Below, piece after piece: positions 22,308-33,196 of a stretch of DNA of 64,000 nucleotides. How positions within the stretch are numbered: position 1 is the stretch's first letter; each line of letters opens with the position of its first letter. Origin of the DNA: Takakia lepidozioides (taxonomy: Eukaryota > Streptophyta > Takakiopsida > Takakiales > Takakiaceae); NCBI GenBank assembly GCA_030704615.1, contig CM060732.1, positions 71,155,053 through 71,219,052 on the forward strand, written 5' to 3'. A model generated the notes under the pieces. It was not told where the DNA came from. It worked only from the letters and a program-made list of their open reading frames with translations, and did no database searches. A program made the translations under genes and the position numbers.

Positions 22308-23890
22308 TTGAACACCTCCCTTCTCCCCTTTCCAGCGTTCAAGAGCGCCCTGGAATTGGCATGGAAATTTGTTGGGAATGACCTGCTTTGCCCACTTCAA
22401 AGGTTTCAAGCAAAACTATCACAAACGACAATCACAACTCAGTCTCTTAGCGCTGAAATAGCTTCTCAAAAGCAACGGAAAATAGTGGCACTGAAGAAAT
22501 GCCTTGGAACCTGCCAACGTCTTCTTGAGCTTGGTAAATCGGATGCGCAAACCCTTCAAACATACCAGGAAGCCAGACAAAGCCTGGAAGCTTTCGCTTC
22601 TATGCAAGAGCACAAGATGAAACTCCAAACCGGTATCTATTGGGCAACAAAGGGAGAAAAAATGAACAAATATTTCTTTGAAAAAGTCCAGATAAGGAAG
22701 TCATCCCAGGTCATAACTGAGTTGCAAGATTCGCGGGGTCAGGTCTCCTCTGAACCAAAGGTCATGGTTTCAGCAGCTCACTCACACTTTGAGGCTCTCT
22801 TCAAGCAAAGACCACATTCTCCAAGTATTACCTCAGCAAGGGAAGACTGCCTTTCCAGTCACCAAACTAAGCTCAGCCAAATCAATGCAAACTCTTTGGA
22901 CGGTGACTTCACTCGAACAGAGTTATCAAAGGCTATAGACCACATGGCCAATTGGAAATCCCCTGGTTTTGATGGGATGCCAGTCGAGTTCTACAAAGCT
23001 CTCTGGCCCGTCATATCCTCTGATTTCTGTAGGATGGCCAATGAGATTAAGAAACAAGGATCAAAACCCTTTACTCTTCAACGATTGCTCTGTCAGGGTT
23101 GCCCATTGGCCCCCTTTCTCTTCCTAATTGTAGCTGACTCATTGGGCTACCTCCTAGACAACAACCCAGACATTGTTGGGCTCCAACTCCAGCCACAGTC
23201 CAACGGGGGCCTACAGATAAAGGACTCAATGTTTGTTGATGACACGGTTCTCTATCTGCAAGCCACACCTACCAACTTGATGGAAGCAAACAAATCTCTA
23301 TCTACCTTTTGTGAAGCATCCGGCTCTCAAGTAAACTGGTCTAAGACTGTTGCCATACAGGTTGGGGCCACAAACCTTTCTCAGTTGGGAGAAAATCCAA
23401 TCTGGGGCAATGATCTAGGCCTTAAGTGGTTGCAGCAAGGAGAGGTAACCACTCTGTTGGGTCACCCTTTTGGAGTTAACCTCTCCGACGAGCAAAGGAT
23501 GGGTCATGTCATATCCAAACTCCAAAAGATGTTGGTCTATTGGGGTTCTCGTCATTTATCATTGACTGGAAGGGCTCTGGTTGCAAACCAGATTTTGCTT
23601 GCCAGCATTTGGTACTTCGCCTCGGTATGGTGCCCATCTGATCCTCAAATCAATACCATAAGGAAAACCATCCGGAACTTTATATGGGGTGCTGACTCAA
23701 GTGAAAAGAACCCTAGACCTGTAGTTTCTTGGACTCAAATCTGTCTCCCAAAAAAAAGGGGGCCTCGGTATCATAGACCTAGGAAACCAAATCCAGGCTC
23801 TGTTGGGCAAGTGGGTTGTCAGACTATTGGGGCCAGAGGGGGGATGGTGGAAACACCTGGTATTTCAACATGTGGTCAATAGCTCGCCTC
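22308..23890 (+). pseudogene. LINE reverse transcriptase with central deletion
   Basis: A 524-codon frame. Residues from about 100 carry the EN-RT linker (YWATKGEKMNKYFFEKVQ), then ELSKAIDHMANWKSPGFDGM (RT start), then a jump near 23075 straight to CQGCPLAPFLFLIVAD, FVDDTVLYL (catalytic box, FVDD for YADD) and WSKTVAIQ. The RT finger and palm blocks between PVEFYKALW and GCPLAP, usually 100 or more residues, are missing. At the A-run near 23750 the reading shifts to the frame encoding GGLGIIDLGNQIQALLGKWV, the conserved C-terminal block. An old insertion that cannot mobilise itself. Confidence 0.85.
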
Positions 23891-24479
23891 TCAAAACCAA
23901 ACAATGGGACAAATCACTTAGATGGATCACGCAGGGCTTTAAGCACAAGACCGAGGGGTCTCCCTTGTGGAAAGCAATATGGAGCATCTGGGGCGCATTC
24001 AGGCCTCACCTGGTCAAAGAAAGCCCGCAATCTTATGAGGAAACAATGCGACAATTCCTATTCCTCAACAGTAACACTCCCTCCCCTATAGAAAAAGCTT
24101 TGGCAGCCAAATTTTTGGCATGGGATAGGCTGAAGGTCACGTAGATAAAAGATATTTGGAATGGGCAGGCCTTCTTGCCACAGGACCAAATCAATGCTAT
24201 GATGGGCCCTCAGAGGGGTAACTCTGGCTACCAACATATCATTCAAAGTATTCTTGATACGTAGATCCAATCCCTCAATGTAGGCCCTGGTCTAGGCAGA
24301 ATCGGCAGCTGGGTTTGCTGTTCGAATTACCTCGGCCAAGTGATCTACATCACAGATTCTAAACCAGATCACTTCATGGGCCTCGTTGGAACTCTCCAAC
24401 TATCTCCACCTTCTCTCAGCAACCCCATTATCCATCTCCGGCGGGCAGTTCACACCAGTCAGAATCTGCCACTGGTCTT

Positions 24480-24785
24480 CGCAAAAACAGAGATATGAAC
24501 CCAATGGCTCTTCTTGGTATGTCAACCGCTGCATGGCTCTCCTCTAATTTATTCTTTCAGTGGAAGGGGGCCCTTTAATGGGTTTGGCAATTGACCCTAA
24601 AGAATGGTCTTGGGACTTTGAGCCCTTTTGTCTATCGTTTTTCAACTACTCTGCCAAGGCTGCTTATCGCTCCGTTATCAAGCCACACCTTTTCTGCGAA
24701 AAATGGAACTCCAAATGGGCCAGGCATGGGCTGTCCCAAGCAAAGTGGAATCTCATATGGTCTTTAATAACCATATTTTAACTAA
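24480..24785 (+). pseudogene. LINE C-terminal zinc-binding RT region (zf-RVT)
   Basis: FNYSAKAAYRSVIKPH followed by KWARHGLSQAKWNLIWSL matches the region before the zinc-binding motif of plant LINE ORF2. The frame stops before the Cys residues are reached. Confidence 0.65.
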
Positions 24786-25239
24786 TTCTGGACTTTTGGC
24801 TTAAATCCGGACCAAACTTAATATATATTTTAATTAAAATTAATTCAAATGTTAATAATATCTTGGATAGTAATGTGTGATTGAACTTTGTGAAATTACA
24901 AGTGATGTCATACTTGCTTCAAAATGTAACATATAAGATGTCCATTTGATATTGAAGTGCTTGTGAAGTTGTAGTGTAACTGAACAATTCATTGAACATC
25001 CACTAGGAAGTCAAATGATGTAATATTACATTATGTAATCACGATAAACAAATGTGTCGAATCGAACATGTGATAGACTCATAGTACTCTACTAAGCTAT
25101 TTTAATATTTTACTGCCCTTCTCACACCCAAAACATCATTCCAATGGCATTGTCTATGGATATTGTGCTTGTCAACATGAAGATTCAATCAAAATTACTA
25201 TCAGCTTATATCAAGTATTGAAACATTAGGAAGATGACC
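24786..25239. other. AT-rich, no recognised feature
   Basis: I recognise no gene or family in this AT-rich stretch. Confidence 0.4.
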
Positions 25240-25965
25240 TACTAGGGTAGTAAAATAAGGTTTGGTGTAACTAGATATATTAAGTGCAATAAGGTCCAAG
25301 TTTGGGTGACTCGGAGAAGGGTTTAGGGTTTTAAAGGGTTTAGGATAGAAAGAGAAAAACAAATATGGACGACTCTGAGCCTCTGTAGAATGTAAAAATG
25401 TAAGGGGAATTTGATATCCATGTAATCATTCTATCATACGTTATCCAACAAAATTAAAGAAAACATTAAGAGAATGATACAAATTTTACAAGAGGTAACA
25501 TGGTAGTACAATAAAGTTTGGAGTTTATTATAAGTAGGGTACTACACTAAGGTTTTTGGTATATGGTAAAAGTAATGGTTTAGGGTGCTAAGGGTCACGC
25601 TTAAGCTTGGGGTAAGGATTATTAAAGGAAGGGTAAAGGGAAGGGTAAGGGTTTAGGGTTTGGATTTAGGGTAGTTCAAAGGGACAAACAAATATAGAAG
25701 ACTCACACATGGTAGTACAATAACTTGGTTTGGAGTGTAAGTAGGGTCTAAGTACACAACCTAGTTTTTGGTATATGGTAAGAGTAATGGTTTAAGGTAG
25801 TAAGTGTCAGGCTTAAACTTAGGGTAAAGATTAAGGCCAGGGTAAGGGTTTAGGGTTTGGATTTATGGGAGTACACAAATGTTTTTGGTGTATGGTAAGA
25901 GTAATGGTTTAGGGTACTAAGTGTCCGGCTTAAGCCTATGGAAGGGTAAAATGAAGGGTAAGGAT
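25240..25965. repeat. Degenerate direct repeats rich in TTTAGGG
   Basis: Three degenerate units, about 25555-25680, 25765-25870 and 25880-25965, share TTTTTGGTATATGGTAA, AGTAATGGTTTA and GGGTAAGG blocks. Many GGGTTTAGGGTTT strings occur inside and upstream (25318-25350). TTTAGGG is the common plant telomere unit, but here the copies are scattered and not in long perfect arrays. Confidence 0.7.
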
Positions 25966-26214
25966 TTAGAAGTGATGATAAAGGTATAAATGGACAAACA
26001 AATATGAAAGACTCGCACTCACTAGAACGAGACATTGCAAAAAAACATTTAGACCGGATTGGAAAAGAAAGAATCCAGGGGTTGTGCCAGCATTTTTTTT
26101 TCTTTTGGGTGCACTGTCTGTTTTGTAAGCCAGAATCCCCTATGTCACGAATATATGTAGATGAACAGAATGTACAGCAGTGCAGAGTCCAACACGGCAA
26201 AAAGAAAATAGAGT
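25966..26214. other. No recognised feature
   Basis: No gene recognised between the degenerate repeats and the first 24-bp palindrome. Confidence 0.35.
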
Positions 26215-26238
26215 AACGTCCACTGCCCACTCGAGGTT
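26215..26238. repeat. 24-bp palindrome, copy 1
   Basis: Arms AACGTCCACTG and CACTCGAGGTT around CC. Three differences from the consensus arms AACCTCCACTG and CAGTGGAGGTT. Lies just beyond the C-terminal end of the minus-strand DUF7869-like gene. Confidence 0.7.
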
Positions 26239-28340
26239 CAGTGCGACAGAAAAAGAAGACAGGAATGATCACCCAAAGCAAACACGAAGGGAAAAAAACG
26301 TATTTTAAAAAAGAAAAATCTTAAAACGAAAGACCGGAAATGACCTCAACATTTAGTCCATGGATGGAAAGTGGTTAGCAAGAATGAAACCTTCAGGTAT
26401 CTGGCTGAAGGTTAGCCACCTCCAAATTCGCGCTCGCCTTCACTACTTCCACCGCTGTAATTCTCTTGGTGCTATTTCTTGTCGTATTTTTTCGTGGCGG
26501 CATTGTCCACACGACATTGTTCACATGGATCCATTAAGCAGGATCTAACGGGTTGTACTCCCAAACTTTTGACCAACAGTCCCTGTACCTCTCAAAGTCT
26601 GAGGGGTTACCTCATTTCTTCGGTCTCCACCACTCCATCTTCACTTTCTTAAAATTAGGATCTTCCCTTTCTCGGATGACATCTGAAATCGCCATTCCCA
26701 TCCAGACCGGGCACGTCGTTGGGTCATGAGGGCGAATGAGCACAAAAAGCCCTTTCTCAATATCCTTGAACGGATTCAAGGGTATCCTTGGACGCTCGCA
26801 CCTAGGGCCACAATAAGGTTCTGGAACTTTATCCGCATCTTCCATATCTTCCAGTATCTATGGCTGGATGTCATCCCTCCGATGGTTTGAGGACCAATTT
26901 GTTTTCGGCCAAAATCCCTCAAGAAGCTGAATACGATCCAGAATGTCCTGCATTGGCTTATCAAGTTCGGCAAGAATATTTCCCCAGTATTGGTCATATT
27001 GTTCTATCACACCCCGGTAATGATCGTCAAGCAACATTCATTTGGTTCAAAAAATCTTTCTATTTCTTAATACCATTTTTTATGAATGACTGTTTTTCTG
27101 AGGAGTCGTCCCCGACTCCCCATATCGGTCTTCTTGGAACGGCATCTGGGTCTCCTTCAGGGAGATTTGGAGTCCTATCAGGGTTGGACTTCCACATCTT
27201 AACGCTGGAGTTTGTAGAAAGCCACTCCGAATCAGTAGCTGACTTCTTGTACTTCATAACGGGCCAGATATCCGCATCCTTAAAAAACCGAAAGACGTGT
27301 ATCTCTGAGATCCCGACCAAAGCCTCATTTCCATCATGAATACAACCCTTAACAAACTTCTTGACCGGGAACCTCCTGATTGATTTGAGGAATGTCCTGA
27401 ATGATTTGAGGAATGAATTGCATATCTTGGGAGATCATGAATGACCTCATCAAATCCGGAAGAATGTAGGTGTTGCGTTCCTTTAGCTTCTTCGAGAGAT
27501 AGCTAAAGAATGCGTCAATATCCTCATGGGTGTGCCCGACCATGAGAAAATCAAGCTGGATATCTTCAAAGACATCTTTGGCAGTGAGGAGGGATAGGAA
27601 AGCAAACACCCATCTGTTTTTATTGTCCTTGGAGGAGTTGTCCATCTGCAAATAAAGTCGTCTAGGAAGTGGTCGAGCACCTCGTTTATCGTGCGGCCTG
27701 CAAGGTTTCAAAGCCTCCAAACATCTCGATTTATCTCTCATGAGCGTTTCAAAATAATCATTTTGAACTTCAGTGTTGAAAATGTTCCTTGGTTCCCAAC
27801 ATGTGGGCTTTTCCAGTTGGCGCAAGCACCGAGCCAACGACCCAATTGTGAAGTTTGAATTGCCTTTCCAGAATTCAAGGGAAAATTGAGCGTAAGCTCC
27901 ATCACCATGTCCGTGCGTAACCATTCCTGTTAATGAGATAGGCAACTGACCCAATCTTGAGACCATCTTGTTCGTCGTCTGTAGCCTCGGAATAGCCGTT
28001 TTCCTATGATCCATCTTATCGTGAATAATACACAGGAACTCCTCCGGAATCATAACGGATTCATTCCTCCAGCTATGGTACAGCCTTATGCATGACTCTT
28101 GATGGCTCAAGTGCAAATCAAACGCCCGCTTATGTGCGACTTGTTCGGAACTCTTTTTAATTGACTTCTTGATCAAGTCCTTCAACATCTCGCATTCTGT
28201 GCACTTAGCAAAGGTGCTTCCTGTTTTCCGAACCTCCACGTTAGGAAATATTCGATTCCATATACGGCTTATAGCTGGCTGCGAGACTCCTTTCAAACCG
28301 AGCAGTCTGTTCGTCTGCACCCCAACTCCCTAATAATGTC

Positions 28341-28364
28341 AATGTCCACTGGGCAGTGGAGGTT
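28341..28364. repeat. 24-bp palindrome, copy 2
   Basis: Arms AATGTCCACTG and CAGTGGAGGTT around GG. Lies between the Cys-rich and catalytic blocks of the DUF7869-like gene, in a likely intron, about 25 bp before a GTGCAG that could be its 3' splice site. Confidence 0.85.
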
Positions 28365-29753
28365 CTACAAAGTGGAAGAACAAGAAAACATGATGGCATC
28401 AAAAAGAATAAAATCAGCCACAGTATTTTGAAAAAGGAAAAGGGGACAACGAATAAAAATCGCCTCGTTGGACTCCTCTCGAATTCTCTTCCAGTTCATT
28501 TCAGGTGGCAAAATTCTCAAAGTATCCCGACGTCCTTCTCCAATGCAACGTGTTTTGTGAGGCATAAGGTCAATATTGGCATTGATAATGGACATGATGT
28601 TCCCCTCTGCCTGGAGTGTCCCCGGTCGAGGCCGCTTGACGCCACGATTTCCGTGGAAAGATGACAAACAACCTTCTTTACTGAGCTTTTTGTACTCTAT
28701 GTACGTTGACCTTCCAATTCCGTGTATTATCCACCATGCTTTCTCACAAACATCAACACCTTCTATCGTAACATACGACCTGCGCGATGACCCATCCATA
28801 ATGTGAAGTCGTTTTGAAACATTCAATCCAAGTTCTCTCCTCTCATCGAATGATGAACCCCAAAATGTAGTACAAATTGCCAAGGTTTTTCTCCAATCAA
28901 AATACTGGCAGCATAGAAGCTTGCAGCAAGGTTTGCTGCTCACCGACCTCACTTCATCCAAAGTTTCTTGCATTTTTTGGAGTCCTCCATATTGGATGGT
29001 TTCTTCTTCCTAGTAAAATGTCTGTATGCTGCTTTCTTTATGCCTGTACCATGGTCGTCATTCTCCATGTCACTGCATGATCGTAGGAAATTTTCGAGAT
29101 CAACGGAGAGTATCCGGCCTTTCAAGAAGTCTTGTTTTTGTTAACGGCCATTTCACAATCGACATCAGTGAACCGGATTCTACAGAGATTGTTCTGGTGA
29201 CCAGAACCTCAACATCGTTCTCTCCGAGTTTGTCATTCAGAATGATCTCGTTAGGAATGCATGCCTGAATTCGGCCTTCGAACAGGGCATTTTCGTCCTC
29301 CCCAAGAAGAAGACATTGTAAGTTTATCCAACAATCTCTCCCGAGACCTACAGGCAGAACCCCTTTAGTCTCACCGTTTGATGAAATTTCATTGCTTTCA
29401 CTGCTTTGTCCTTGATAATCACTATCTTCTGTGATGGAATGACATCCTCGGTTTCTCTGGGATGGTGAATCCACAGTTTCATGCGTGCAAACACATGACA
29501 CGTCCCACACAACTGGAGTCCCAATCGCCTCCTTCAATGTGTCAGCATCCATGTGCCGATAAGGCAGAGGACAGGAGCCGAATGCGTCATCACAAAAGAT
29601 CAGGGTAACTGAAATGGTGGACGAACACAAGTGATGTCCGTGGCAAGTTCTTTCCCTAGAAACATTCAGACAATCTCCTGAGGCAACAACTGAAGGAAAT
29701 CCAAGAAGCGATAGAAACACCCTTTGGCCTACTTGGAACCCCATGAAGTTAGT

Positions 29754-29777
29754 AACCTCCACTGGGCAGTGGAGGTT
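29754..29777. repeat. 24-bp palindrome, copy 3
   Basis: Perfect arms AACCTCCACTG and CAGTGGAGGTT around GG. Lies upstream (minus strand) of the VGQRVFLS block of the DUF7869-like gene. Confidence 0.9.
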
Positions 29778-30129
29778 CAGTAAAATCCTATTATAGGACG
29801 GAAGATTAACTGAAGGAAAGAACGTCGTGACACCGAAAGGAGAAACTTTAAGTATAACTTTCTCGACGGTTCTGAATGAGAAAAACAATATGGTGTCAAA
29901 AAGTAAAGTCAATGTTTGGATGTACACTGGGACTGATGAAAAACAATTGGAATTAAATTGGAGTACGAGGGCGGAGTATAGACTACATCTATCTGAACTG
30001 TCAGATGAAGTCACAAATGCCAACCTTTGGATGATATCTGTTGATGAAATCAACCACATGGATGAACAATCGATAATGAAGAAGCCCTCTGTAGATGAAA
30101 AATTGATTCTATGGATGGATGAATATTAA

Positions 30130-30153
30130 TGTGGCGACTGCCCAGTGGAGGTT
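30130..30153. repeat. 24-bp palindrome, copy 4
   Basis: Right arm CAGTGGAGGTT perfect, left arm TGTGGCGACTG diverged, around CC. Lies just upstream of the first minus-strand open frame of the DUF7869-like gene. Confidence 0.7.
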
Positions 30154-30988
30154 TGGGAGTAACTTTAGACAAACAAAAGCAAGTTTAGCTGGTGCACATG
30201 GAGAGTACACAAAAAAATGAGTATCATACTATCACACGTGAGAAATGTGCAGTTGACACTTGAGACTAAGGAAGCAGGGAGAGACTCAGAGGCTGCTTCA
30301 GAAGTACCCTATGGGCAGAGTGGTGCAGGACAGACAAAGAGATACACATTGTCCAGAGAGGTGCGTGAGAGAAAAGAAGCAAGTGAGAGGTTCACAGTGG
30401 GAAATTGGTGCTGTGTGGAGTCGTACGTTATATAGAGGTGACATGTAACTTTCATCTTTGAATCGCTCCAATGGCAGTGTGGTATGCTTTCTCTCCCGGA
30501 TCAATTGTGGCCACCGTGGATTAAGGCGGAATCGAACGGCTTATTTCAACTCGCGAAATCACGGCTTCATTGAAAGTGTGCACAATTTTCCATTTATTGA
30601 CAGCAACCATTAACACATTAATTATGGAACAAACGATAACGGCCGCGATCAGACTGAATTCTATCGTACTTGTACGTTAGTAGTACTACATGTCTGGCAT
30701 CATTATCGTGCGGCTCTGACAGCAGACTCTGGAATAAGCGTGAAGGATGTCGATTCTGACAAGTGGCCTGGAGAAATGAAGTCAGGCGGCTAATCGCCAC
30801 AATTAATTCTGGACTGCCGTGCATTTCCGTGCTCTGCCGCCCATAGGATGTCGACCGTATAATGACCCAAAGGTCAAATGCCTCTTGCTATGGGATTTGC
30901 AGTGGCAGGTTTATTTTAGAAAACAAAAAATTTCCTGACGCTTCATTGGAACAGATTGAAACGTAGATGGCTGCTGTATATTTTCCTG
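30154..30988. other. No recognised gene
   Basis: Short frames only. It lies between the divergent DUF7869-like (minus) and FCP1-like (plus) remnants and could hold their 5' regions. Confidence 0.4.
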
Positions 30989-31012
30989 AACCTCGACTGT
31001 CCAGTGGACGTT
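30989..31012. repeat. 24-bp palindrome, copy 5
   Basis: Arms AACCTCGACTG and CAGTGGACGTT around TC. About 70 bp before the first exon-like block of FCP1-like copy 1. Confidence 0.8.
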
Positions 31013-31082
31013 GCTTCCAATGTCAATCCTGTCCTTGGTTTATCTTGATTACCACCTAAGTGGATGTATGAATTTCTCACAG

Positions 31083-31814
31083 ATTGCAGCACCAGTTTCT
31101 CCAGTTGCGAAAGGATTGCGCTTGATGATTTTTGACCTGAATGGAGTTTTGTGCAAAGTCTTGAAGCACCATAAGAGCTACAATGTCCCCCGAATGTCCA
31201 AGACAGACTACCGGATACCAGCTCTTGTTAGATTTTGACTTGTATATAGGCGGGAAATATATCGTGAGATGTGGACAGAGTTGAACAAACATTTCCGTCT
31301 AGGTATATGGAGCTGCATAATGTACAAGAACTTGTAGCCTGTCCTGGACTTTATGCTTCGGGGTCTTCCTCAACCGGCATTCGTTATGTCTCAAGAAGAT
31401 TGTATCTCCTGTCCTACTTCTGTCCACCCTCAATTTATATCAGGATACGACCCACCGAGTCTGTTCTTGAAGCCATTGATGACGGTCTGACAAAGATTTG
31501 GTGGTCTGTACAACAGGAGTAACACTCTACTCATTGACGATTCTGCTATTAAGTGTGTGTTGAACCCGCCTGAATCCTGTCTAATTCTAAAATCGTTTGA
31601 ATCCATTGAGACGGACTCTTGCTATCTCCTGAAGGTTCTCCAGAAATATTTGCTTGAAATGAAGAAATCACGCACCGTTTTCAGTTATCTCGGGGAAAAG
31701 AGGATATGACTTAAGCCTTGTCAGAATGTTTCCACCGATCCCAAGTTTAAGCCTCTCTTGGATTATGTTGATGATTCTAATTACGGGAATCTCCGATATG
31801 ATGCTTCAAAATAA
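31083..31814 (+). pseudogene. FCP1/NLI-like HAD phosphatase, decayed copy 1
   Basis: After a likely 3' splice site (TTTCTCACAG), the plus strand encodes KGLRLMIFDLNGVLCKVL, the HAD motif I region as found in the plant FCP1-like family (DLNG in place of DxDG). Further blocks are LGIWSCIMYKNL, then NTLLIDDSAIKCVLNPPES, the motif IV Asp pair with the Asn-Pro-Pro that follows it in this family. The last block is VSTDPKFKPLLDYVDDSNYG, with the frame ending in ASK and TAA at 31812-31814. In-frame stops (near 31238, 31340 and 31707) break it. The family removes phosphate from proteins such as the RNA polymerase II tail, but this plant subgroup is poorly characterised. A second copy lies at 33.2 kb. 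Confidence 0.7.
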
Positions 31815-32067
31815 AGATTTTATTGATCAATCACGTCTGTGATTCAATGTATATTTTTGTTTGGTTTTTCTATAGGTTGTATTGTTTTTCTATAAAAACT
31901 GTTGTCTACTGTGATTTTTTTTTCCATCTGAATTGACATTTTTTTTCAATCTGAATTGTTTGATATCTCCTAGTCTCATCCATGCGTTTCTCCACCCTAT
32001 ACCATCCCGATCCTCTGAGATACAAGCCTTCTCCGAAACTCGTCTTGGGGGTTTTTTCAAATCTGAC
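31815..32067. other. T-rich spacer
   Basis: Short T-rich spacer after copy 1; no recognised coding content. Confidence 0.4.
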
Positions 32068-32091
32068 AACCTCCATTGTGCAGTGGAGGTT
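32068..32091. repeat. 24-bp palindrome, copy 6
   Basis: Arms AACCTCCATTG and CAGTGGAGGTT around TG. About 45 bp before a TTTCTGCAG that looks like a 3' splice site. Confidence 0.85.
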
Positions 32092-32136
32092 ATCCTGTGT
32101 CTATACATTGACCTTGTAAGTTCGTTTCTGCAGGTT

Positions 32137-32910
32137 CATGGACATGTTGCTGATGCCAACTTCTTGTCGGGACCTCCATTGGAATCCTCCATATCAGAAA
32201 TTCGTCGACAGAGGGACAACATTCACACTACTGTTGAGATTTCTGTCATCGACGGTGAAGCATCATCCAGGCACTTGGCTTCCCTTCAATTGCACGACCA
32301 TCTTCTTCAGTCCATTCCTGAAAAGGATGTTCTGTCACATGATTGTTTAGGATTGAAAGTCGAAGATGGAAGCCAACTTGACAAATGTGCAGGGGATTTC
32401 GTGGACCTCACTCTACAATCCTCACCCTCCATGCTTCCTGTCAAACGACGTCTTCATTGGAAATCTGTTCCGAGGTAATCCCTTCGTTACGTGTGAATTC
32501 CATTCAGGATCTGGAGTGCTCAAGGGACAATTTCCATTCCGTTCTCCTTCTCCGCAACCCTTTCGACGAGGACAAGGACGAAACTTCAATTGCAACTTCT
32601 CGGCTTCCCGACCCTGCAGTGTTGGCGCAACGTTCTGCACCGAGGAAGCGGAATAGGGCCCCCAAACCATTTCCATCTCTTCTACAAATCGGTTCCACTG
32701 GAGAGAAGTTATTCGTCAGAGACAAAGCAGACTCGAGGAAGAAAATGAATACCTCGGACATACCGGGGTCTCGTCAAAACACGTCTGTTGGGATGCCAAC
32801 CCCGCCAGCAAGACTTTCCAATAAGGCGACATCGGTACTATTCGATATCATTTCTCCACTTTCTTCTCTTTTCTGTTCGTTTGGTTATGCACTAATCTTT
32901 TCTCAACAGG
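32137..32910 (+). pseudogene. Unrecognised coding-like region upstream of FCP1-like copy 2
   Basis: Two overlapping frames (to 32478, then from 32385) read like one protein with a frameshift near 32480. The acidic, Ser-rich residues include DHLLQSIPEKDVLSHD, LRNPFDEDKDE and PRKRNRAPKPFPS, a basic stretch. It begins after a plausible 3' splice site and precedes the HAD domain of copy 2, so it may be its N-terminal exons. I do not recognise a domain. Confidence 0.35.
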
Positions 32911-32966
32911 CGGGGATGCAGCACGATATCTTCATCAAATTTCCCTCCGTACAAGGTACTTTCTTG

Positions 32967-32990
32967 AACCTCCACTTGGCAGTCGACGTT
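32967..32990. repeat. 24-bp palindrome, copy 7
   Basis: Arms AACCTCCACTT and CAGTCGACGTT around GG. In the probable intron before the HAD exon of FCP1-like copy 2. Confidence 0.8.
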
Positions 32991-33196
32991 CCTCTTCTTA
33001 TCAATATTAACCCTCCTCTTGAAACATTCCAAGCCCACAACATTGTGCAGGATTTTGCCATTTTCTGCACAATCGTCTTGATCTTCCATACACTCAATCA
33101 TTCTAGGTCATGGGTATTTTCATGGCAGAAACACTAATGTCAGTGTGTGATTAACCTGCTCAGGATAACTTTGTCTCTCATCCTTTACATGCAACA

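Larger units (their letters stand above)
20795..24785 (+). mobile_element. L1-type LINE, internally deleted and decayed
   Basis: A plus-strand series: Pro/Ser-rich frame (20795-21517, possible ORF1 tail), apurinic endonuclease (21520-22298), reverse transcriptase (22308-23890), C-terminal continuation in another frame (23760-24144) and a zinc-binding RT tail (24560-24780). The endonuclease opens with HSWNIRGIG and has one TAG (21609-21611). The RT is missing its central motifs, and a frameshift falls at an A8G5 run near 23750-23762. No intact LTRs are expected or seen. The nearby AT-rich sequence carries no clear poly(A) tail. Confidence 0.85.
26393..30059 (-). pseudogene. DUF7869-like putative transposon protein gene, decayed
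   Basis: On the minus strand, collinear blocks of one large protein family can be read. At 29500-29750 VGQRVFLSLLGFPS and CPLPYRHMDADTLKEAIGTPV resemble a DUF8039-like segment. At 28365-28973 there is a Cys-rich start, CCKLLCCQYFDW. At 27349-28320 VSQPAISRIWNRIFPNVEV (helix-turn-helix-like), FAKCTECEMLKDLI, IIHDKMDHRK, LQMDNSSKDNKNRW and FLMVGHTHEDIDAFFS follow. At 27060-27320 there is MKYKKSATDSEW. At 26393-26845 GLFVLIRPHDPTTCPVWMG, then MPPRKNTTRNSTKR close the protein. The spaced Asp residues and HTHEDID suggest an RNase H-like metal-dependent nuclease; that is inference. TGA (about 26612) and TAA (about 26532) interrupt the last block, and frames change several times. Some changes may be introns, for example about 28330-28465. 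A host gene with introns is the alternative. Confidence 0.65.

Noticed and set aside
25240-25965. A true telomere or chromosome end
   Set aside because: Telomere units are scattered and degenerate, with unrelated sequence on both sides.
26215-32990. CRISPR-like array from the 24-bp palindromes
   Set aside because: Spacing is irregular (376 to 2126 bp) and the context is plant gene remnants.
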